Of a DNA stretch of 64,000 nucleotides, positions 54,088-64,000 are shown in pieces. The position numbers and the translations under genes are program-made. Positions within the stretch are counted from its first letter, which is position 1. Each line of letters opens with the position of its first letter. The DNA is from Oopsacas minuta (taxonomy: Eukaryota; Porifera; Hexactinellida; Lyssacinosida; Leucopsacidae): NCBI GenBank assembly GCA_024704765.1, contig JAKMXF010000332.1, positions 1,309,861-1,373,860 on the forward strand, given 5' to 3'. The notes under the pieces are model-generated. The model was not told where the DNA came from. It was given only the letters and a program-made list of their open reading frames with translations, and searched no databases.

Positions 54088-57000
54088 CTATATCATATCA
54101 AATAATATCACTTTAAGTATTGAGGGCTCAAGGATGGCCTGACTAGAGAATAAACTTTTCTGAGAAAGTATATCATTATTGAGTTTGATACTTCTTTCCT
54201 GTAGGATTTGATACAGTAATGAATAGAGTAAGGATAACAGAAAATATTTCCTATTCCATGCTAGCCCATCTGTCTGATGAACTAGTTCTAATTGCTCTCT
54301 AATATTATAAAATAAAGTTTGAATTTCTGCCAATCTAACCTCAGAGTTAATAGAATTCTCTACAATATTGAGTATGAGTTTTGATATGCAGAGTATTATA
54401 GCTGTTGGTATAGTAAAGTAATTAACTGAAGATTCCTCAAACAACCTGTCAGTATCATTTTCTTCTACCTCATTAGTTAATTCTAAATTTATTATATTCT
54501 GAAGCAAAAACAGAAGAACTCTCAATGCTCTCTCTTCATTCAGTAGTATTGTTATGTTCATCAGGAGAATCTCTGTTGCAACACTCGGGTGTACATGCAC
54601 TGGAATTACTTTATCTCTAGGAACAGTAGTAATTACAGAAGCTAGCTTGCTATCATTACATAGATGAACACCGTATAGTGATAAGAACCAGAATTTGTTG
54701 ATTGTATCTTCATCTAGTGTGGAGGGTATTATCAAATCATAAATAGCACACAAAGTATAATCTATACACTGAATTACACACAATACTTGAGTTGTTATAG
54801 CTATTTCATAGACTGAATGTATAAATGTATTAATTTCATATGAGATAGACTCTCCTGCTATGTTTAAAGATAAAATTAAACATCCAGCAAATTGTATAAG
54901 AGATGTAAGATATTCATATTCAACTGAGCATACTACTATCAGGTTATGTATCATGTTAAAAGCTGTATGTAAATCAGAATATTTCTGTTGTGATAACTCT
55001 TGTGTAATTTTAGTAAAGTTAAAATGAAGATTACGCATTATTATACAAATTATATTAATTCTTTCTTCATTTGTACTTTCTAGAAATAAAATAAATAATA
55101 TATTCAGAGGGAAGATATCCGGTGGTATATTCATTTCCATCTCTAAAATACTCTGAATAGAATATTGTCTTAGATCAGATCTGTCTAGCAGATTATGTGG
55201 TAAAGACATGATAGATTGATTAGAGAATATATCCTTTATTCTTGAAAGTGCAATCGTGAGTCTTAATGATGTAGATATTCGAGTTTGCAGAAACAAATCG
55301 TTCTTGAGAGCTGATTTATCAAATATTTTTTTGAAGAATTCAACCAAATGAAAATAAAGTTTAACATCTACATCTCGTACTGATTCAAATACACATTTTT
55401 GAGATTTGTCTATTAGAGTTGTGAGTATTTGAAAGACTGTACATTGATTCACAATACATCTAGTACAAACTGGAATCAAATCATTACAGAAATTGAATAG
55501 AGTAACAGATTCAGTAACAGACAGCTTGGAGATTTGTAGCTGAACAACCTCCTTCAAAACTAACAAGAACCCATGAACTGTGTTGTGAGAGGGATTTTCT
55601 AGAGAGTGCGGTGAATTCTTCAAAAAATAAGGATACACAAGAGAGAAGATTTGAGAAGACAGAAGGGATGAAATTGAGTTAGCAGACATTTGACGAAGCT
55701 TCCAGCAAGGATTCTCACATAACCTGAATAATTGAGGGATTAAAATAGTTATATAATGAGAGTTTGTATCAGATTTAGATATGTATAGTCGTGAGAAAAT
55801 AGTCAATATCAGAAATACAGAGTATTCTGGTTGGAGTATTTTAGAATATTCAACAAATTGAGTGAGAATATTCGAAAATAACTCCCAAAGAGTAGGATAT
55901 CTGGAGAAGAAATTATGAGTAGTCATTTTGTTTTGCCAAGCGTATTCATCTTGTGTCCTCTTTACTCCAAATACACGAGACATTATACTGCTAAACAACA
56001 GGTGACTAGCATTCCTAATAGGCCAGTGAGTGCTAGACACGCTTCTTATCACGTGTGGAATTGTGGTAGAGACATACTGATGCATTATATCTCGTAGTTT
56101 GTTGTCTTTAAACAGAGCTCGCAATATGTTCAGACTATGTACCTGTATAATTATATCTTCTGGAGATTGCACTACTTTAGCTGCAATAGTAGTTAGTGTA
56201 TCCATGGTGATGGAGAGGTATTTGTTGTTCAAATGCTTTGGTTCATTGGAGAGGATGGCTAGCACTAAATAAGGGAGACCAGCACTACGTCTAGTAGCAC
56301 AAGAGAGGAGATTCATTTGAGTTTCTCGCTTTTCATTGTTAAGAAGATTACTCAATACTTCTTGCAGCCATATAGATGGTAGGCTAAATACACTGGGTGT
56401 AGGAGATAACCAAAGACAGTTACATAGCTTCACAAAACCTACGTATGTGAGCTCGAAAGCACCTCTGTGTCTAGCCTCGATTAAATAGTTAAGATAGAAT
56501 CTGTAGATCGTAGTTAGATTGGATGGGTAAAATAATGATGGATAAATGGGAAAGAATAACTCTATTATTTCAGAAAAGAGAAGAGAGATTTCTTTCAGAG
56601 ACTGCCAAGAGCAGAGTAGAACAGATCTGTTGTAAATGAGCTGAGTGCTATCATCATCTACATAGTCAGAGAGATATCCTTCAGGAGAACTGTTACATAC
56701 AATATGTCCTGTCACACTCAGGACACGTGTACAGAGGTGTATTGAAGTGTCTAAACATTGCTTCAAATACGATATATCTGTTTCCTGTATAGAACACTCA
56801 CTAAGTACTCCTCTGATACAGCGAATAATTGAATATAAACAATATTTAGTAGGATTCCATCTCTCTTTACTTATTTCTAATTGCATATTAAGCAGCTGTA
56901 GCAAACTCCATAGACAATTCAAATTAATATTATTTGATGAATTATCTGACACATCCTGGGATAAATGAATATCCAGCTGTTCCCTATCATTAGTCCACTT

Positions 57001-59304
57001 CTCTTGAATGAATGAGTACAATTTTTCAGGATATAGTCTTAATAACAACCTTACGTAATAACTAGCAGAGGTAGAATGTACAGATACTGGACTAAGCATT
57101 AAGGAATACATGTCATTAACAAACTTATTAGAGTTATCAGCAGCGCTCAGCCAAACCCTCACTCTATCTTTGAGGAGGATTAATATTTTAAATGATAGAT
57201 TGCAGTGAAATTCAAAAGTGGATTTCAAACTAGCTAATAGTATTTCCAATTGGAAATCCTTAATTTGGAAATCTGTTGGAAATATAGTTGGATTTATCTG
57301 ATATAAGTTAAGCACTGAGGACAAAATTGATAACACTATTTCATTGGTACCTTGAGATGATGTAGGGTTTAATAAAGCGAAGAGAAGAGAGGAGAAAATA
57401 TCTAGAAAACATGAGTAGTGATTGGTAGCATTATCCTCACTCCTGTTGATGTATTGTGTGTGTTTGTGTGCACTTCGTTCTATCAAGAGGAGAAGTGCTG
57501 TCAGGCTAGAAATTAAATTCTTCCGAATTGAGACAGAATTAATATCCACCAATGTTATAAATCCTTTCAATACTAATTGTAAGTCTTCTTCGCTTATGAT
57601 TGAATTTGATTTTTTATTCAGACAGATCAAGTCGAGTGCTGATATGGATAACTCAGATGAACAACTAATCAAGCAATATTTAATCTTGTCTCGATTAAGT
57701 ATTTTTGTGACGTCAGTATTATGTTGTTGCTTTTGAGCCTGTTTGAGACAAAGAATCAGAAACAGATATCCCTGGCCAGTTTCTGGTACTTGACTGGCAA
57801 TATATTGCAAGATATCAGCATGACAAGCAATAATTCCTTTCTTACAGAAGTCATAAATGTTATGACAGTGTCCTGGAGTGATACGAGACATATTACAAAG
57901 TATTGCATCAATCCATGGTTGAATATCAGAGAATAACACCGAATCCTGGCACACTAGTCTACACCAAAACTCTCCCACGTGAGTAGCAAGAGCACACTCA
58001 TCCATAACCATGGGGAGAGTTTCCGGGAGCAGAGGATCCAGGATAATCCATCTTGAGAGAGGAATGTAATTTGAGAGTAAACAAAGGTATTTGTATTTGG
58101 TAGTAGATTTAACGTCTAAGAGGAGAAAACTCTTAGCATAATTCTCACAAATAGTTTGTGTTTCTCCTTCAAATATATCACTCAGTAGCTTCAGGAAATC
58201 CATGAAGATTTCCTTAATCAAATGTCTGATAGTTTCAATATGTGAGTACCAATTATTCATTACAATATCCACTATAACTTGTTTGAGATCTATGTCTTCA
58301 TCCATCAGACTGCTTTTTAGCATCTGTTTGTGTGATGGAGTTATCACAGCTTTCCTTAGCGAAATAATACAAGAATGTAAGCATCTATAAACTTGTAGAC
58401 AGGGCAGAGATTTGTTGTTAATTCTAATTAATAGCTTTTCTATTTCTAACAGAATTGATATACAAACTGGTGTAGCATGTAGACTAACTTGATAGAACAT
58501 GAATTGAATAGGAGCGGCAGAAATAAGTCCATAAAGTATCCTAACATTAGGAGTGTGATTTGACATATTAATTGCATTCACCTTATATAAGTCATTCAAT
58601 ATTGTGTCTTGTTTCAAAAATCGCATTAATTGTATTAATACGATAATAGAAGTCTGTGAAATATCTACATCATCATCATCAGCACATTGAGCTATCCCAC
58701 CAAACAGTTTACTAGCATGCAAATCTGTTAATTCAGTCTTATTAGTAATATTATTCGTGAGATTAGCTAGCACACGATTCAAGTAATTATACTCAGAAGT
58801 AAGAGATATTTCTTGAGATGTAAATATAGCAGATCGACACTTTCCAATTATTTTATGGTAGGATTTAATAATTGATATCAGGTGGGGTTGTAATCTGGTT
58901 CTGTTGTTAGATAGAAATATATTCATCTCAGTGAAAATGAAATACACATGTTCTTCAACTAATTTATATCCACCAGGCAGGTGTTCTAAGCAATCTTCAA
59001 CAGAACTGAACATTCTCTCAGATTGAGAACTAACCTGTGTAATCAGTACATCACTGATATACGGTGTGAAGGTGTGTTGTAGGATTAAATCTTTGAGGAT
59101 TGCTCTAACTGCTTTCTTTAGAGGACTCTTTATTGGAATATTAAAATAGAAAGTAACCAATTTGCTAATAAAACTTTCCGAAAACGCATAAGTATTAGCA
59201 ATCAACTTCTTATGGCAATCTTGTATTTCTTCTAACTCAATATCCAACGAATTCTGTAACTTAAATTCGAATCTATTTATTTCTTCTAAGCTGTTGAGCG
59301 TCAT
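54088..59304 (-). CDS. THADA: THADA, regulator of tRNA Cm32 methylation (DUF2428), one exon
   Basis: 1738 residues in one uninterrupted frame; vertebrate THADA has about 1950. It is a large armadillo/HEAT-type helical-repeat protein with the diagnostic DUF2428 core at about residues 930-1190: RRSAGLPYLVLAILSNEP, then THWPIRNASHLLFSSIMSRV, FGVKRTQDEYAWQNKMT and FFSRYPTLWELF. The yeast relative Trm732 works with the FTSJ1/Trm7 methyltransferase to modify position 32 of certain tRNAs; animal THADA is also linked to SERCA and energy balance. Both the N-terminal third and the C-terminal third are diverged. The ATG at 59304 is the first in frame. A 5.2 kb intronless reading frame is unusual for this gene, which has many introns in vertebrates. 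Confidence 0.93.
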   Translation of the reverse strand: MTLNSLEEINRFEFKLQNSLDIELEEIQDCHKKLIANTYAFSESFISKLVTFYFNIPIKSPLKKAVRAILKDLILQHTFTPYISDVLITQVSSQSERMFSSVEDCLEHLPGGYKLVEEHVYFIFTEMNIFLSNNRTRLQPHLISIIKSYHKIIGKCRSAIFTSQEISLTSEYNYLNRVLANLTNNITNKTELTDLHASKLFGGIAQCADDDDVDISQTSIIVLIQLMRFLKQDTILNDLYKVNAINMSNHTPNVRILYGLISAAPIQFMFYQVSLHATPVCISILLEIEKLLIRINNKSLPCLQVYRCLHSCIISLRKAVITPSHKQMLKSSLMDEDIDLKQVIVDIVMNNWYSHIETIRHLIKEIFMDFLKLLSDIFEGETQTICENYAKSFLLLDVKSTTKYKYLCLLSNYIPLSRWIILDPLLPETLPMVMDECALATHVGEFWCRLVCQDSVLFSDIQPWIDAILCNMSRITPGHCHNIYDFCKKGIIACHADILQYIASQVPETGQGYLFLILCLKQAQKQQHNTDVTKILNRDKIKYCLISCSSELSISALDLICLNKKSNSIISEEDLQLVLKGFITLVDINSVSIRKNLISSLTALLLLIERSAHKHTQYINRSEDNATNHYSCFLDIFSSLLFALLNPTSSQGTNEIVLSILSSVLNLYQINPTIFPTDFQIKDFQLEILLASLKSTFEFHCNLSFKILILLKDRVRVWLSAADNSNKFVNDMYSLMLSPVSVHSTSASYYVRLLLRLYPEKLYSFIQEKWTNDREQLDIHLSQDVSDNSSNNINLNCLWSLLQLLNMQLEISKERWNPTKYCLYSIIRCIRGVLSECSIQETDISYLKQCLDTSIHLCTRVLSVTGHIVCNSSPEGYLSDYVDDDSTQLIYNRSVLLCSWQSLKEISLLFSEIIELFFPIYPSLFYPSNLTTIYRFYLNYLIEARHRGAFELTYVGFVKLCNCLWLSPTPSVFSLPSIWLQEVLSNLLNNEKRETQMNLLSCATRRSAGLPYLVLAILSNEPKHLNNKYLSITMDTLTTIAAKVVQSPEDIIIQVHSLNILRALFKDNKLRDIMHQYVSTTIPHVIRSVSSTHWPIRNASHLLFSSIMSRVFGVKRTQDEYAWQNKMTTHNFFSRYPTLWELFSNILTQFVEYSKILQPEYSVFLILTIFSRLYISKSDTNSHYITILIPQLFRLCENPCWKLRQMSANSISSLLSSQIFSLVYPYFLKNSPHSLENPSHNTVHGFLLVLKEVVQLQISKLSVTESVTLFNFCNDLIPVCTRCIVNQCTVFQILTTLIDKSQKCVFESVRDVDVKLYFHLVEFFKKIFDKSALKNDLFLQTRISTSLRLTIALSRIKDIFSNQSIMSLPHNLLDRSDLRQYSIQSILEMEMNIPPDIFPLNILFILFLESTNEERINIICIIMRNLHFNFTKITQELSQQKYSDLHTAFNMIHNLIVVCSVEYEYLTSLIQFAGCLILSLNIAGESISYEINTFIHSVYEIAITTQVLCVIQCIDYTLCAIYDLIIPSTLDEDTINKFWFLSLYGVHLCNDSKLASVITTVPRDKVIPVHVHPSVATEILLMNITILLNEERALRVLLFLLQNIINLELTNEVEENDTDRLFEESSVNYFTIPTAIILCISKLILNIVENSINSEVRLAEIQTLFYNIREQLELVHQTDGLAWNRKYFLLSLLYSLLYQILQERSIKLNNDILSQKSLFSSQAILEPSILKVILFDMI

Positions 59305-61219
59305 TCAGCTGTGTGCTCGAATTAGGAAATTATTAAAAGTATAAGCACATAAATACCCTACATTATAATTTCATAATTGGAATACGAGGCTTTGCCTCGT
59401 CGCTTTACGCTCGGTGCTGTATTCTTTATTACCTAATTGACAGCCCCTTTGGAACCATAGGAGTCAGTAATTGATTGTTATATTATGTCATGAAATCAAC
59501 TGTAAATTCAAATTACCGAGCACGCTTCGCTTGCTCGCGCTACGCGGTTGCGGATACTTCATGTCCACACTCGGGCTAAGGCCCTCGAGTACGTAAACTC
59601 ATAATCTTAACCGTCGCAAACATGATATACTGCCATAACATTTAAATCTGCTTACTTTATGTCCCCAAAGTGAACAAATATTTTTATGAAATGTTTAGAG
59701 TATCATATTTGGACTCCTCCTACTCGATTACCTCAGTATAGTCGTTGGAAGTATGATTCTACCTAAAATTTGAAATTCGTTTACTTTATATTCAAAAACA
59801 ACAAAAAATTTACATATGATTAATCTCAAAGTGTGAAAATCGGATTCAGCATGTTCGATACGAATTTTTATTGAATTATAGTTATGCGGCAATTTCAATT
59901 TGCATACCTTAAATCCTTTCCTTGACAACGGGCAAACAAACAAACAACATTTGAGATTTATTAACATAAATATATATGAGAAACTTGAAAATACGATATT
60001 CGGGTAAGTAGGTTCGAATTTTGACATTTTCAGGCTTATACTTCAAAGAATATTTTAATAACTAGCTTTAATGACTAAATATCTTGTTTATTGGTTAGAA
60101 ATATGATCCAGTGGCCAGAGGTGCAGGCACTTATTGTAATCCCACTCTGTCGGCTGGAAATGTTTTAAAATATATACAGAATTACATATATCGTTGGTAT
60201 GATAAAGTTTAGCTAGCGCGCAGAGTGGGGTAATGAAAAATTACTACCTAATCTATTATCTATTTATATCATGAGGGGGCGGGTGATCAATTCGGTTCGA
60301 AGAAAATGGTACATTACAAAAATTGGGCCGTGGCTAAAACTTGCATACTATTTCAAATTTGCAGAAATTTGTCCCTTGGGAAAATTTCATATGGGACCAT
60401 ATACACAATAATACCAAAGAATCAATTAATTCAATCTTATTGATAATCACAATTAGGTATTAGTTGGATCACAATACAGTAGACCCTCACTAATCTGAAT
60501 GGGCGCCTAATGGTTATACCTTTGGAAAATAGTAAAACTTTTCAAAATGCCCTAATTTTTTCATAAACTACTGTGGACTAATACGCAATAATATATTACA
60601 CATGTTGACACTTTTCATTGTTTGTACAACTTTCGAAAAAGTATATTTCTAGATCCTAAAGTAGTGTTTCAATGGATTTCCCTAATCCGTTGTAATTGTT
60701 TGGCAATTGGAGGATGGGCAGTGCTATTCGAATTAGAGAGTGTGTACGTACCGAAATATTGAATGATACCAAGGGCGTAAAATCAGCCAAGGTTCCAGGA
60801 AAAAAGCTTCGCCCATCCCTCTGGATTGTATTTTAGAAAGTGTGGAGTTAGTATTGAGAACATGACAGTAGAATCGATGAATACATGGAGAGGAATAATC
60901 AAGGCTATGTTTGCTATTTAAGCGAATAAACTAAACAAGAGACCTGTAGTATTCTGATTTTTGGGTATTGATAACCTTTTAGCCCCTACCTGTTCAACTA
61001 ACTTCAAGGGAAGTCGCTCGTGAGACATGTGCATATGGGCAATGAATCCCTTGTAAAAAATTGTAAACTGAGTTAGCCTGAGCAGAGGTGGTAAGTACAA
61101 ATCGAGTTTTGCTATACGTAGTTTCATCATTGTACAGGTTCAGAATAATTTCTTTATTTATTTAATTTTCGTTTGTTATCACCCCTAAGGGCCGACTGTC
61201 CTAAGGGGAAAATATTCCA
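59305..61219. repeat. Intergenic, THADA 5' flank, with hairpins and family E copy
   Basis: 59381-59430 contains the ACGAGGCTTTGCCTCGT hairpin, 91 bp upstream of the THADA start codon. 59518-59595 contains CGAGCACGCTTCGCTTGCTC and CTCGGGCTAAGGCCCTCGAG inverted repeats. 59610-59990 is a family E copy. A pogo-like string CAGTAGACCCTCACTAATCT begins at 60478. Remaining sequence is unremarkable. Confidence 0.5.
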
Positions 61220-61460
61220 AATCTATCTAACTTTCTTGAATCGAGTTTAACAATTTTCATTGTGATATTCGTAATCAAAATATTAAATTTCCAGCAAAGT
61301 GATGGACCACTTAACCATATTCCGACCACTAATTATAATGGAATGTATTACATTCCTGCGTTGTCAAAGAGAAGAAAATTTCCCCCGTGACCCCTATAAT
61401 GAAAGGAAATTTCATTCTGATTACGAATATCTGCATACGAAATTGGAATTAAAATATCAA
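61220..61460. repeat. Repeat family D copy
   Basis: Contains TGTGATATTCGTAATC and GGACCACTTAACC near the left side and GATTACGAATATC near the right, giving partial inverted symmetry, plus TACATTCCTGCG. Confidence 0.5.
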
Positions 61461-61873
61461 TGTTAATTCGATTCGACTTAAAATAAGAATGTTAATAGAC
61501 AAATATTGATCTCACACAAGTAGTCGGACTATGGTCAAGTGTGACCCATGAAATTTAAGGCTGATTACACTGGCCAACAACATTTTCTTGGCTGATAAGC
61601 TGATACTATTTCTAGGGTATATCGGGGTCACTGAGTTCAAAAATGGCACTAGTTCTGGTAAGTTGGCTCTACTTTTGTGATATTGAATTATTTTTTTCAG
61701 TATCCGTGAATCAGTGTTCACTGATACCATATAGTATGTATGTATTACATTATACCTAGAATTGAACGTACGTAATAAGCAGATAATTTGAGATATAATA
61801 TGATCTGAATACTTATCAATCATGAACGAACATTCTCTTATACGAATTCCTCTTGTGAGGTTCTTGGGCGCAA

Positions 61874-63419
61874 TCACGCATAAGGCTCCTGCAGTAATCT
61901 GCCAACATGTGAGCGTCCCATCATCCTGATGTCTTGGTGGAATCGCTCGCCCTGTTCTTCGCTTAAATCACCCAGATTTTCAGGGAATCTCTCTAAATGG
62001 CTATAGAGGTAGTGAAATTTTATGCTCATTCTGGTTCCCAGACTGTGGAAGTTCTTGAGCATGCCTTCGACCAGATTCTGGTAGTTAGCTACTTTGGTGT
62101 TACCTAGAAATCCCTTTACAACATCGACAAAGGAATACCACGCGGCAGCCTCAACTTCAGTCATGTGTGAGGCGAATTCTTCATCTTTTATCAGTTTTCT
62201 GATTTGTGGCCTATCAAAAATTCCTGCCTTAAGTTTTTCACTACTCAGACCACGATATACTGAACAGAGGTAGTTGAAACAGATACCATCTTTGTTCAAT
62301 GCCTTTACGAATTGTTCCATCAGTCCCAACTTGATATGTAGTGGGGGTAGGATGATACGGTCACGGCTAACTAGTGGCTCGTTAATGATATTCTTTCCCC
62401 CACGGCAAGCTTTTGACGAACGCGCCAGTTCTTCTCTTCCTAGTGCACCTCATACGCTCTGCTGTCCCACAAACAAAGAAAGCATGGGTATTTAGTGTAA
62501 CCACTTTGCTGTCCTAACAGAATGTTGACCATTTTCAAGTCCACACACGCGATCCAGTTATGTTCATAATAACACAGCTTTTGTAGGACCATCTTTACAG
62601 TTGCGTAGTGCTCTTTCAAGATTACTGAATGGCCGATCGGAACACAGGCAAACTTGTTATCATTATGTAGCAACACCCACTTTAGACTCCGTTTAGAGCT
62701 GTCGATAAACGCCACTCATTCGGATTGTATTGGGACAGTCACATTGCTGAGAGAAGTCCTGGGATGTTATTACAAAACACGAAATCGCCTTCTTCACTGA
62801 AATAGCGAATAAGTTCTTCGTATCTGCGTTGGTAATAAGTTATCCTAGCGTGACTGTGGAGAACATGGCGTTCACTGAGACGGGAAGCCAGGATCTCTGA
62901 AGCATCTTTTGACAAGCCTAAGTCTCTCATTAAGTCGTTGAGCTGCCCCTGTGTGAAAGGCACCGTTTTACTTATCTGTAACGACTCATTACAGCTATTG
63001 CTGCTGTAAGTGCTGTCCGACGATTTATCAATTGCCTCAGTAAACACAGATCAGGAACTAGATCAGGTAAGGAAGTAAAAACAGGCACCTGAATTTCGCT
63101 GCAGTGTGGAATTGGCCGTCTTGCAGAATCTGTCAGGATATTGCCACGAATTCTTTTTCTGTCGGTTCCATCCAGACATGTTAACCATACAGAAGTAACA
63201 TTCATCATGATGGTTCTTGGGCTCTCGCCAAACCATTGGTACCCCAAACTTCATGGATTTGGCTTTTCCTTGGGTCCATAGGCGGAGGGTTTCTGTGCAA
63301 TATTTGCACACTTTGTGAGGGCTCCATGCCTTATCCTGATTGCCTAACTTCATACCAAAGTAAGCCTGATAAGCTTTTTGTGTGACATCTCTTACATTAA
63401 AACGATGTTCCTTTGCCAT
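61874..63419 (-). pseudogene. Broken copy of an uncharacterised multicopy invertebrate gene family
   Basis: Minus-strand fragments read in order: MAKEHRFNVRDVTQKAYQAY (ATG at 63419), a Cys/His-rich block with VCKYCTETLRLW, FGVPMVWREPKNHHDECYFC, a central part ending FCNNIPGLLSAM, then AFIDSSKRSLKWVLLHNDNK, GQQSGYTKYPCFLCLWDSRA, RIILPPLHIKLGLMEQFVKA and LSEEQGERFHQDIRMM. The motifs are those of a repetitive gene family I recall from arthropod and cnidarian genomes; I know no function for it. Breaks are a frameshift near 63060, an in-frame TGA and a frameshift near 62700-62740, a frameshift near 62440, and loss of frame after 61874. CxxC/HxxC pairs suggest zinc binding. It is probably mobile or spread by a mobile element. 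Confidence 0.65.
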
Positions 63420-63788
63420 GTATTCACCATAAATATAGCAAACTGTGTTATGAATATCACAGTGAAAAATCTCAAATCACCGTCTGTGCCGACGCAATTT
63501 TCCATTATTGAAAAGATTTATATTATTTGTATACTTTATATTCATAAAATCAACAATAAATGTACATATGAGAAAAGATTGCGAAATTCTGATTCAGCGA
63601 ATTTAATTACCCCTATATGTTCGTTGAGCCCATGATGACATGGGGGTGATAACAAACGAAAGCTACCATCGATCGACTGCTATCAAGTATTTTCTAACTA
63701 CACGGTTGTATGGATACCATTCCAAAAATCACTAGGAGAATTAATCCCCGAGATTGATACTAAAAACCCATATGGCTCATAGACTAAT
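63420..63788. other. Intergenic with a family E fragment
   Basis: 63510-63605 resembles family E (TTTATATTCATAAAATCAAC, GATTCAGCGAATTTAATTAC). Otherwise nothing. Confidence 0.4.
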
Positions 63789-63877
63789 ATGTATGTATGG
63801 TGTATGTATGCATGTATGTATGGTGTATGTATGCATGTATGTATGCATGTATGTATGCATGTATGTATGTATGTATC
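63789..63877. repeat. ATGT-type microsatellite with GCATGTATGTAT units
   Basis: Mixed ATGT and ATGC tetranucleotide tract; GTATGGTGTATGTATGCATG is repeated before a purer run of ATGT. Confidence 0.9.
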
Positions 63878-63894
63878 AGGCTTGGACTGGGTCA

Positions 63895-63970
63895 CGAATA
63901 AACCGGGTCACTATTTTCAATAAATTTCCGGGTCTGAACCGGGTCACTGATTTTGACTTGACCCGGTTTA
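63895..63970. repeat. CCGGGTCAC-rich short repeats
   Basis: ACCGGGTCACT occurs at about 63901 and 63938, and GACCCGGTTT near 63960. It resembles the ends of the element at 791-962 and runs towards the window edge. Confidence 0.4.
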
Positions 63971-64000
63971 TATCTTTATGGATAATTAAATTATAACGGT

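Noticed and set aside
55915-58390. Plus-strand open frames opposite THADA
   Set aside because: Shadows of the long minus-strand coding frame with no recognisable domains.

Overview
The window is nuclear DNA of an animal. It is AT-rich and dense in repeats. Five genes of deeply conserved eukaryotic families are recognisable: BOP1, IFT74, TMEM104, THADA and a GT31 glycosyltransferase. With them are a NACHT/NLR-type immune sensor, a Maf-like bZIP and many DNA transposons (Tc1/mariner, MULE, hAT, tyrosine recombinase). IFT74 implies a ciliated or flagellated organism. The mixture of NLRs, MULE and mariner elements and large introns suggests a non-bilaterian invertebrate such as a sponge or cnidarian. 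That placement is an inference with low confidence.

Layout. 1-679: 5' part of a GT31 galactosyltransferase gene (minus), cut by the window edge. 0.7-3.2 kb: repeats. 3.3-5.2 kb: intronless BOP1 (minus). 5.3-8.8 kb: a dispersed repeat, a decayed FLYWCH/MULE transposon and an apparently intact DD37D mariner with TIRs and TA target duplication. 9.1-12.1 kb: intronless NLR (minus). 12.5-16.4 kb: repeats and an intact MULE transposase whose 3' part is duplicated in inverted orientation. 17.1-17.8 kb: a stand-alone protein (minus) homologous to the N-terminal region of the NLR. 18.9-27.9 kb: IFT74 in five coding exons (minus), with mariner remnants and MITEs in its introns. 28.4-30.9 kb: broken hAT transposase. 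33.2-37.9 kb: TMEM104-like transporter in four coding exons (minus). 39.1-40.6 kb: a foldback element and a TRIM/NHL-type pseudogene (plus). 41.8-42.9 kb: a hairpin and a tandem duplication. 44.6-45.0 kb: Maf-like bZIP (minus). 47.3-50.6 kb: a MULE tail and a zinc-finger/tyrosine-recombinase (Crypton-like) remnant. 51-54 kb: interspersed repeats. 54.1-59.3 kb: THADA as one 1738-codon open frame (minus). 61.9-63.4 kb: broken copy of an uncharacterised multicopy gene family. 63.8 kb: microsatellite.

The conserved genes serve unrelated cell functions: Golgi glycosylation, ribosome biogenesis, intraflagellar transport, amino-acid transport and tRNA modification. There is no operon-like logic. The one plausible functional unit is the NLR and the nearby stand-alone death-fold-like protein. 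They share the whole N-terminal region in front of NACHT, lie on the same strand and are separated by a transposon; they could be a sensor with a paired adaptor or decoy. Splice junctions for IFT74 and TMEM104 were derived by reading GT/AG borders that keep the frame and match the family order. They are not supported by RNA data.
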